Positions 48,888-57,766 of a DNA stretch of 64,000 nucleotides are shown piece after piece. The stretch spans positions 1 through 64,000 of the forward strand of contig JADIIX010000094.1 in the NCBI GenBank assembly GCA_027604505.1, given 5' to 3'. The stretch comes from Gonapodya sp. JEL0774. Taxonomy: Eukaryota; Monoblepharomycota; Monoblepharidomycetes; Monoblepharidales; Gonapodyaceae. The translations under genes were made by a program, and so were the position numbers. The stretch's first letter is position 1. Each line of letters begins with the position of its first letter. The notes under the pieces are model-generated. The model did no database searches. It saw nothing but the letters and a program-made list of their open reading frames with translations, and had not been told where the DNA came from.

Positions 48888-49658
48888 GCTGTACATTGAA
48901 ATCGCCTTGGAAAAGACCCAGAAAGTGGAGCTCATCATGGGAGCAAGTCGCCAGGCTGATAACTCATTCATTGACCCTTAGATCCTCCACACAGATTGCT
49001 ACATTGACAACCACGACTATGGCAACACGCGGGACTGGTGGACGGTAGTTCTGTGAGTACTGCCCCTCGCCAAAGCCTTCCCCCACTCCCCCCCACCCTA
49101 CAGGTGCCAGAATCAAAATCCACCATCAAACTCGTTGTATCAACCATGAAATCCAAAATGACTGGTCAAATCGCAGTTTGGATGGTAAAAGCGATGGGTG
49201 CATCGGTGTTGGAGTTGTGGAAGGCGCGGGATGGCAGAATTCTTGTGGTGTTGAGGGTGGCAAGAGAGTCGCAATCGTTGAAGGAATGGCAGGCGGTCCG
49301 AACGGATGGAAGCTCTGTATACAAATTTCTGAGGGACTTTTCGGCGAAATGGAAGGAGCATTCGGCGATGGGCGGGACGATGAGACCAAAATCCATCGTT
49401 GTAAAGTTCCTGGATTTCATCAACGACGAATCTAAAACGATATTCTCATACGACATATCGAATGAAATCAACGATATTGTAACAGCAATGACGAGTGACG
49501 AAACGTGGAAAGAAGCTCTCAAGCTCTGATGGAGCTTGGCGGATAATGCCATGACGAAACGCCCCCCCCAGCACCGAATCCTCGTCGTCCAGGACCTTTT
49601 CACTTGTTACAACTGCAATAGGAACGGTCACATGTTGCGCAAGTGTAAAGGGCCATGA
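48888..49658 (+). pseudogene. Gag-like retroelement fragment with CCHC zinc knuckle, in-frame stops
   Basis: A readable frame runs LEKTQKVELIMGASRQADNS, hits TAG (about 48979), continues ILHTDCYIDNHDYGNTRDWW, and after an intron (about 49051-49105) gives a 140-residue helical stretch (KFLRDFSAKWKEHSAMGG, YDISNEINDIVTAM). It stops at TGA 49527-49529, but in the same frame continues through QDLFTCYNCNRNGHMLRKC to TGA 49656-49658. The C-x2-C-x4-H-x4-C knuckle after a helical domain is the layout of retrotransposon Gag. The first stop could be hidden in a 57-nt intron; the second has no obvious intron. No protease, reverse transcriptase or integrase, and no LTR, was found next to it. It is most simply a decayed fragment; a domesticated Gag with read-through is an alternative. 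Confidence 0.55.
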
Positions 49659-50040
49659 GGAGCGTGCGGGACCGGTCTAGGGGAGGGAGTCCACAGTCCG
49701 TTTGGCGAAGAAAGAGAATGCGGCGGTTAACACAGTAGCCGCGGCAAAGAAGAAAAACAATACAAAATATAAAGGGAATTGATGTGTGACGTTTAAGAAC
49801 AGTTCAAATGTACCTCAGGGAGATGTTTCAGAACACATGTCCAATAGCGAACCCTTCACCAATCACACATCAAATTAAACACATGTTATTGATAGAAAAA
49901 CATACTTATACGCCTTTCTACTCAGATCTATCTCAAAATGTCACACCCATGACCCACTCCTTCAAGCTCAACCCATAATCTCCCCGGACCCTGTCCATTG
50001 CCGCATCACTTGCACTCCTGCTTCCAGTGCATCAGCAAGA
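49659..50040. other. Intergenic stretch inside the accessory island
   Basis: No gene is seen. AT-rich sequence around 49740-49930 lies between the gag-like fragment and the 3' end of the large unknown minus-strand gene (convergent). Confidence 0.45.
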
Positions 50041-53000
50041 TTACTCACTTGAAGAAGGATAGTCTGAACTGTCTGTTGAAGTTTCATCAGTTGACTTGTT
50101 GCTGCTGCTGTCCCCACTTTCCTCATCCTCTTCATCAGTCTCTTCTTCCTCTCTCCTCTCCTCCTTGTCACGAAAATCTTTCCACCACTCACCACCTTGT
50201 CTCTGCAAGTCCTCGATTGTTAACCCTCCAAGTCCGTGTCCATGCACAACACAATTGTTGCAGGTTGGGGAACGGAAGTTCCATGTCACAATCATCCCTT
50301 GGCGGATGTGATCCCTCCATGCCTGCTTCACTGAGAGAGTCACAATGGCTACAAATCCTCCTTCAATTGAGCTCACAACCTTCTTGACTTGAATCTGTGC
50401 AGAGAATCACCAAGTTTGTTGCAATTGTGACAGATCAGTTTGTTTTCCACATTGTGCCAACTTCAAAACATACTGCCATGCACACTCACCTCACACATGG
50501 CATGATCTTCACATGATTGGCTGGCGAGACCAATTAACCCAAACGCAAGGGCGAATTCATATTGTGGTGTGGGGACACCCTGATCCTGGCATGTCCAGCT
50601 CATCCATCGGTGATGCTGACTAGGTACACAATCAACATCCTTCTCAATGAAGAAGACAGCGGGAGCTTGTGTCACTTCCCAATTGCTCCTAGCTATTGCA
50701 TCAATGTTGCCGATTCGCAATCTGCAGCGACTTCCACAGGGGTCATGGTTCATCTGTGCATCACCAAGCTGTCCATTGTCAAAAACATCCACCACTACCC
50801 TCCTCTGCAAGGCCCTCAACTCGACCTCCATATCCATCACTGTGACTTCCAAAGGCCTTGCGATGAATTGTAGCGATGCTTGTGGCCCGTAATGAGAGGC
50901 AAACTGAGCAACTGCCATGTAGTCCATACGACAGTGTTGTGTCACCTCTCCTGGAAAGCTGGCAGGATCAACTATCAGGTTCCACATGCCTGCCTGCTCC
51001 TGCATGTCCCTTTGCTCAAGTTCAAGGTATGGGTAGATGGGACTGGTTGTTCCACAGTCAGAGGCTCGCAGTTGATGATTAATCAAACCATCACTGAGAC
51101 GGCAAAGCACCGCTGCAATCACTGACACGCTTGGGCTAACCATGGTATACAGTTGGAAGAAACAAAGGTAAAGAATTAAATAGAAAGCGATTAAATTGCT
51201 GTGCTCTCAGTGTGGATTACTTAGTAAAAAGCACGCACTAGGAGCACTCACCGATTGTGCACAGCGAGAAACTGCTGATTCAGTTCCTCTCGGTATAGTT
51301 TGAAATCCTTCACATACAGGTTAAAGAGGGCCTTGATGTAATCATCCTCCACAAACCCTTGTCCACGGAACTCATCCCACAGTTTGTGGATAGAACCTTC
51401 AAAGTCAGCCCCAGAGCGGAATGTTGCGTTGGCTGTGGCGCAAACTGTAGCTCTAAAGTGTAGGAGGAGTAGGATCAACTTTTCGCAGTCTGGATCAGGT
51501 ATACGATTTTCCTGCCTGGTCGAATGGGAATGTGAGTGGGGATGAACCAGTGATAATTGCAAGGTTGAAGACTCCATCAATGCAGAAAATACAATGCTGC
51601 ACTCACCTGGCCAGAGAACGCACCCCTTCCAAAATATGGAACCATGCTTCCGCCAGATACGCTACATGCGATGACGACCTGCTGTAACGTTCAATCGAGA
51701 GTACTTCCTTGGGCCAGTTCTCCTCCACACGCACACCCGCTTTACCCTTTCCCCTAGCAGGTGCCATGACTGTCTCTGTAGCTACGACAGCGGCATCTGC
51801 AACAGGGGGGGCGTCCTTCCGAGGCGCGCACTGGGAAACATGGGTTGTGAGTGGTTGTCGCAGGGCGTTCTGTCGATGGTGAATTATGAGCACACACGAA
51901 TCATGAGAGGCTCGCTTCCATGATATGTTTTGAGACCCCAGTACCAGTTCTCACCTTTTCGCTGTTTGCACGTTTCATCTTCTTCCTCTTCCGCTTTGGA
52001 GTACTCTTCACCGTTCCAACAGCCGCAATGACACTTGCCGCTCCCTCTTGCGTGGTTGTCTTGGTGCTACTTCTCAGAACTCTCCTATTAGAAGCTTTCG
52101 ATGAACTCAATTCTGTATCCAATAGAGATGCAGATTGCTCTCACGTGGGTTCAGTTTCTGCAAGTGCTGCCACCAAGCCTGCACTGGGCTCAGTCCTTGA
52201 CTCTTGCGCGGGCGGTGCGAGGTGGGGGGACGGCGATCGTGGTAGAGTTTGATCGTGAAGGCCAGACTGCCCAAGTGCCGTTGGTGGTGGCTGTTTGCTG
52301 GAAGATGAAGTCTGCGTTGAAGTTGATGTAGGTGGTGCAAGGAACTTGACCGATGGTGGAGATTGAGGTTCAAGCACCTGATTACCCAGATCGGTCTCGG
52401 TCTCGGGTGCGGCAGCTACAGGAAATGGCTGGGCTGGTGTGGCCATTACGGTGGGAGTGTCCACATTGGCTGTTGTCTCCACAGGTTGAGCGTCCTTGCC
52501 TTTCGACCTTTCTTCTGTCGAGCAGTCCATGTTGTCAGAAGGGTTGGAAGCTTGTGTCTCATTTACCTTGTGCGCAAGGAAAAGAGATTCCAATGAGTTC
52601 AGTGTGACCAATGTGTGCACGAGTAGGAAACTCCTGACAGAAGTCACCTTTGGTGAAATAACTGGGTTCTCCTTCTGCACATTGCTGTTAATCAGCACCA
52701 CGGTGGTCCTCGCGTCCTGGAGCCGGGCTGCTTGTTCAGCATGAGCTTGAATCGCATTGCCGTCCTCGTCCGATATCACCATCGGATCAAATAGAGAATC
52801 GACGTCAATAGGTTGATGTGGCAGATCTTGCGGTGTCGAGATTGAGGGAGCTTTGGGAGCTCTTGGGGGTGCAGATGACAAACCACCTCCTTGAGACCGA
52901 CATGTTTTTGTGATTCGAGGCACTGCACTACCCAGCTTCCTCGTCTCTTCCACTATCTGCATCATTTCCACTTCCCTCTGCAAGACAGGTGCTGCATCCT

Positions 53001-53730
53001 CTGGGGTCAGATAACCATGCTTTGCGAGACGAATTAGCAATGGATCTCCACCCTTCGACACCACACGTGCCATTTTTGCAATGTCCCCCGACGTGTACAT
53101 TGGCTTCTTGAGAATAACATACGAGATGTACTTCAATCCAACCTGACACAACCTCTCCAGTGCTGTCACTTGCACACCGTAGATTATTGTTCCCTCTGTG
53201 GTTCCAGACAATGCTCCCCTCCAGACATTCTCCAGTATATTGGTGACAAGATTGCGCAGACCCTTTTCAGGCCGTGGGTCCTTCTGATTACCCTTGGAAA
53301 CAATCACCTTGGTACCGTCAAGATGACAGTCTCCCGGGAACAGCATCTTCCTCAGCAGATCGTACGTCCCTATAGATGTCCATGATTCTGTGCGATAGTC
53401 TTTGTTGATTCGCTTGTCATTGTATTTGAACGGTACGATCTTCAATGACGTATTCTTTGCGTTGTAGTTTGCCACCCAGGTGTCATATGTTTTGAAATCA
53501 ACGATATGTCTATCCTTCTGAGCTTGAAACGCCAATCCAGACAGGATCAGAAATTCCGTTGCAGCGTTGAAACTGAGGAGGTCATTGACAGCAACCATCA
53601 TGCTGTTCGCGTTTCGAAGACGTTGCTCTCTCGCCAACATGTACTGTTGGACTATTTCCGGTGCTAGGAGAAAAGAGCCAGGGAGGCTTTGATTGTTCGA
53701 TGGCAAACGGACGGACATCTTGTCGCTCAT
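50041..53730 (-). CDS. Large unknown protein with acidic Ser-rich C-terminus, in mobile-element-like island
   Basis: A chain of exons with consistent splice signals. Exon 1, 53730-about 52150, starts MSDKMSVRLPSNNQSLPGSF. It has an apparently folded part (NDLLSFNAATEFLILSGLAF, DFKTYDTWVANYNAKN, PEKGLRNLVTNILENVWRGA) and then a long Pro/Ser/Thr-rich, probably disordered region. Later exons: 52122-51955 with a basic stretch (KRKRKKMKRANSEK), 51840-51610 (VEENWPKEVLSIERYSRSSS), 51540-51250 (ATFRSGADFEGSIHKLWDEF), 51143-50490 (with PYLELEQRDMQEQAGMWNLI and DCVPSQHHRWMSWTCQDQG) and 50390-50041 (SPTCNNCVVHGHGLGGLTIE). The last ends in an acidic Glu/Asp/Ser run and stop at 50041. I do not recognise a family and see no transposase or polymerase motif. 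Position next to Fanzor suggests mobile-element cargo, which is inference. It could be more than one gene. Confidence 0.45.
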
Positions 53731-54118
53731 GCTATGACGAGGTGGGAGTTCAGATGGGAAATTAGGGCAACAACACTCGAGCAGGTGATCCCTCCTCATC
53801 GCCTCCACAACCCCCCTCCCCGATCCCTCCGCCCCATCAACACACAATCGGCAATTGAGATAGTATTACTGATAATTCAATGTTTATTGACATGAAGCTG
53901 TACAAAGTCTACGGTGCCACTGCCACCCACCCATGGCAACCACATCCTGGGCAGAAGAGGTGAATGACACGGGACTTGAACCACTCTACAGGCTGGCTGG
54001 CCATCAAACCATCGCGGACCAGAACGGCTGAGTTACTGCTCCAAGTCCCCGCAAGAAAGATTGATCTCCATCTGATCTTTCGTTTTCTTTTTCATCCAAT
54101 TACATTGCTTTGTGATAG
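53731..54118. other. Stretch with possible 5' exon of the HTH gene
   Basis: The first exon(s) of the downstream helix-turn-helix gene should lie here. A frame from ATG 53933 (MATTSWAEEVNDTG...) is open for about 32 codons, but I could not join it in phase to the exon at 54119. Nothing else was recognised. Confidence 0.35.
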
Positions 54119-54988
54119 ACGATCTTGCCAACTATGGGACTGTTGCAGCGTTCGTAAAGGAAGTATTGAAGGGCCCGTGGAAGACCAACCGGGAGCCTGC
54201 GAGGACGAAAATTGTCCGTGAACTTGCGCGGGCTTTGGATCTGAGTTCCTCTCGAGTCAACACGATCGATCGCGTAAGTTTGACTCAGCTTATATTCTCC
54301 AATCAAACCTTCTCTTATTTTGATGGATTCCGCATATGCATTTGATATATCCATTCACTCCTGCCTTGAATTTGTCTCTGTGTGCAACTTGACGGCTCTC
54401 CACGTTCATACCAGTGGCTATCCTACGAGGAACTAAGCGAGCGCTTCCCGGAGTAGGTGCTAACAGATGTGGTTCTTTTTTCGTACTTGAATTTTCCCCT
54501 AACATGGACTGTTCACATAACCATATCTACACCTTACCTGCAAGGTCCGCTGTGACAGGATCCAAAGTGAGTTTTAATCTTTGAATATTGGCACTCCTAA
54601 TAAATTCATTTTGCTGATCTACTTTGCTCATGCAGAATGCCGCTAACGTGTGGGCACCAAGAAAATACTTGCAATATGTGAGTTCATCATTCTTCAAGAG
54701 TGAGGTTATATGGTTTATTTTTTACAAATGCGGTGTTTTCCTTTGAAGACTACTGCTGGCATTTGCGGCAGGTTGCCACCGGAGCTTGAGCAAAAAGCAG
54801 TCGAACATTTCATGGTCGATCCATCTCAAAGCATCCAAGACTTTGCGATCTGGATCTTTAAAGAATTTGGTACATGGTACCAACTTCAAAGTGTTCATAA
54901 GTTGTTGAAAAAGTATGGAGCATCAACTGAGACGTTGAACGAAATATTAGAGGAGGCAGGAATAGAGAACGAATATACGTACTCATAA
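54119..54988 (+). CDS. Small helix-turn-helix-like protein (5' end unresolved)
   Basis: Exons join in phase as DDLANYGTVAAFVKEVLKGP, then WLSYEELSERFPE (from about 54415, donor GTAGGT at about 54452), SAVTGSK, NAANVWAPRKYLQY and the last exon 54751-54988. The last exon contains LPPELEQKAVEHFMVDPSQS, then IQDFAIWIFKEFGTWYQLQS, then VHKLLKKYGAS, and ends NEYTYS at TAA 54986-54988. The segment from LPPELE to KKYGAS has the pattern seen in paired-type winged-helix/HTH N-domains of Tc1-like transposases (helix, P-x-x-[ST]-hydrophobic-x-x-hydrophobic, then a recognition helix ending in h-x-K-x-G-x-[ST]). No DDE catalytic part follows, so this is at most a transposase-derived DNA-binding protein. 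Role unknown. Confidence 0.45.
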
Positions 54989-55210
54989 TATTACAAAGGT
55001 TTCTGACTTGGGGCATCTGCCGGTTGAGGGATAGCATGGGATTGCCCTCCCCTTATCCGGCTGGGTTTGTGCTCAGACACCGGTCCGGCCACGCTGCTGG
55101 GTCCGTTACTAGTTTGAAAGGCGGACCTGGCTCCTTGAGAGTTGTCTGCACGGGCGTGCCTTGATCTGGCTCTTGTGCCTTTAATTTGAATCTGTCACAA
55201 TCTCTAATTG

Positions 55211-56653
55211 AGATGGCTTTAGTAGGACGAATAATGCAGCTTCCGGTAAGTGAATGCGTTTGGCGTTTCCAATTCCTGAGTTCAAACTGTGGACCCCCGC
55301 GATCAGTTGTTGATCGCTACTTTCAACATTACTTCGTGGATGCCATTGGTACGATTCCATGTTGACACCACATACACCCTGTACTCACTACCATATCCAG
55401 ATACTTACCAGGAAGTTTGGGATTCATCGAACGGGACTGAACGATACGTTTACCTGACGCATTCTTGGCTCTTGTCCATGTATCTCGACGACTGTCCGAA
55501 ATATGCGCAATTTCGCTGCCCAACGGCAGAGGAAAAATTGAAGGTCGTGGAAGCCATACGGAGGTACAATTGCTTGCTCATTGCTCTTGGAAGGAATATG
55601 TGATTACGAGCCTCTTGATGCTCATCTCCACCTAGAGGGCAACTCACTTACCACGCCTACCCCTTCAACACTGAAATTGAGTATGGTAATGCGGATCTCG
55701 CCCGCTATGCCATTCAACTCACACACCACATTGATGACCTCGTCGCCAACTATCCCAACACCACTGGACCGAATTTGAACCGTCGCAAGACCGTAGTTTT
55801 GCAACGAGATGTACCAGGAATAACACAATCCGTCATACCGATCCTTGTATCGGAGGGCGTAAGGGCCATTTCGGTGAGTCTTGCGTTCCTTCCAGTTCCG
55901 TGGATCCTCTCCTTCAATTGCCTTAACGCGGTTGACGTGGCCTGGATTCAAAGTTCGGATGCAACGCCGCCTCCAGTCCCGTTGCCGTGCCGCACAATCG
56001 GCCTTTTATATGGCGAAATGATCAAACTGGCGATTCTATGCTCGCCTTGTACAATGATGGCAGTTACGGATGGGAGTTGGATCCAGTGAAACACTTGTTC
56101 TACGTCCCTCTACGTGAGGGCAGAAAGTCATGTCCATATGGAGCCATTTTTGCGTGGTGGGGTTGGGATAAGTAGGTGTATTGCATTCGACTTCTGATGG
56201 GATTTGTAAACTAATTCTCTCCTGGTATGTACTCCCTCCATCAGCGCTGGCCCTTTTCCCGTGTCTGATATCCGCAATTATTATGCCCAATTCAGACGGA
56301 CATACCCGAATGCAACTTTCATTGGCGCCACGCTGGAAGATGTTGCTGACGCCTTTACTTCCCCAGAGTGCCTTTCGCTCCTTGAAACTGTGGATGGTGA
56401 GATGGGTGACACATGGGTGAGTGAAAGGAGACAAGGCACTTAGTTCAACGTTGCTCCTGCCTTGTGCTATATTCCTCTAGATCTACGGAATGGGCTCGGA
56501 TCCTTATAAAACAGGAGCTTTGAGGGCACTAATGCGAGCTCGGGAACAATGTGGTACCGATCCGTTGTGTGAGACAGATCCGGGCAATGTGTCTGAAGGA
56601 AGGTCTTGGGGCAATTTTTCGAGGTGGTTGTTGAAAGGGGTGGAACACACATG
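55211..56653 (+). pseudogene. GH38-like (DUF5054-type, alpha-mannosidase-related) gene, truncated at the 3' end
   Basis: Exons read in order and match the fungal GH38-related family: FSRTNNAAS (55217-55245), VVDRYFQHYFVDAI (about 55298-55340), DTTYTLYSLPYPDTYQEVW, YVYLTHSWLLSMYLDDC, AIRR joined to GQLTYHAYPFNTEIEYG, QRDVPGITQSVIPILVSEGV, NRPFIWRNDQTGDSMLALYN, WGWDN joined to AGPFPVSDIRNYYAQF, ETVDGEMGDTW joined to IYGMGSDPYKTGALRALMRA, and LLKGVEHTW (to 56653). Splice sites are intact. The usual N-terminal HxD start of the GH38 fold was not found in frame: upstream of FSRTNN a TGA interrupts. The C-terminal half of the family is missing: after the EHTW motif one more short exon would stop by 56745, and a tRNA gene begins at 56773. 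It was probably a secreted or vacuolar sugar-cleaving enzyme relative, and is likely non-functional now. Confidence 0.7.
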
Positions 56654-56772
56654 GTGAGTAAACGAGGATTCGAAAATGCTTTGCTATGACAAAATCACTT
56701 CATTCCCCATCCTCGATTCCAAGGGGCGGGTCATACAATCATTAATAAAACACATTAAGGAAATTGGATATC

Positions 56773-56853
56773 GCGAGAGTGGTCGAGTGGTCAAGACGGA
56801 AGATTTAAGTCCTTCTCACGAAAGTGGCGTGGGTTCGAACCCCACCTCTCGCA
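56773..56853 (+). tRNA. tRNA-Leu (anticodon UAA)
   Basis: Full cloverleaf visible. Acceptor GCGAGAG pairs perfectly with CTCTCGC, followed by discriminator A at 56853. D stem GTC/GAC is closed by a loop containing GAGTGGTCAA. The anticodon arm is GAAGA-TTTAAGT-CCTTC, with anticodon TAA flanked by T33 and G37. A class II variable arm (CAC-GAAA-GTG) and T arm GTGGG-TTCGAAC-CCCAC follow. The long variable arm, the A discriminator and the UAA anticodon identify leucine (UUA codon). There is no intron. The pair 31-39 is A-C, an unusual mismatch at the base of the anticodon stem. A T-rich run downstream (about 56865-56880) can serve as the RNA polymerase III terminator. Confidence 0.92.
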
Positions 56854-57766
56854 TCCCGGAAAGGGCTTTTGATTGTTTTTCGGACGTCAGCATTGGCTTG
56901 GCACTAGAGCAGTCACAATGTGGAATGACCCCAACGGAGCATCTCTAATGGAGTGACCATTTTTTTTAAAGCTGTGATAAGGGGAATAGTGTGATGTTCT
57001 TCACCGCTCTGCCACATCTCCGCAAATAAGAGACCTCGCAAAGACTCGTTTCCAAACAAACAATCACATCTCCTGCCACTGCTGCCAACCAATCATCAGC
57101 ATACAACTTGAAGGAATTCAAACATATAATGGCCTCTGAACACAACACACCCAGACGGACAACCGTCTGGTGCGGCAGAGCTGTACGAGTGTTAAAAAGA
57201 TACGTTTTTGATATTGGGTTGTCGTATCTTGCACTGTACCGGTCTCTGCACCTGGCACGTGCGTGCTGCCGAACCTGCCTAAGCCGAGAAAGGGGCGAAG
57301 ATGGAATGATGACCCGGTCACGTGACAAAGTCCAAGTGCGTGGAAACAGTAATGCAAACACTGCCAAGTGCCGGTGGGTCACGATCGTTTACTTGAATTC
57401 GAAAATGTCGCAAAGACAATCGAATTGTGTTTAGGAAGGCAATTGTATTGATTTGTTCCGTTGAGTTAGCTTGGAGCAACATCACGTAAGATATTCCAAA
57501 CTACATGTGATGACACGAAAAGGGATGTGAAAAGTTCTTGTGGGTGGAAATAATGCGAAGGGGATGGGGATGGATGGGGGATGGATGGGTTCCAGAAGTC
57601 CAGCAATTCTGAGGTCCACAAATCACGATGCAAATCTACGAGGGTCGGGGATTCACAAAGCAGGAACATGGGAGACAGATGGGAGATGGGGGAATAACCC
57701 AGAATGGGGTGGCGTACATCACTGGAGATGAAGGGTAGCGCGGTCGGTTGCGGTTCGGTAATCAAC
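56854..57766. other. Intergenic stretch with a short G-rich repeat
   Basis: No gene is seen between tRNA-Leu and the 3' end of importin alpha. A short imperfect tandem repeat of GGGGATGGAT-like units lies at about 57556-57594. The T-run just after the tRNA is its likely terminator. Other frames are short and without recognisable content. Confidence 0.5.

Noticed and set aside
53960-54030. tRNA-like signature on the minus strand (GGTTCAAGTCCC T-loop pattern)
   Set aside because: No matching T stem, acceptor pairing or anticodon arm can be built around it.
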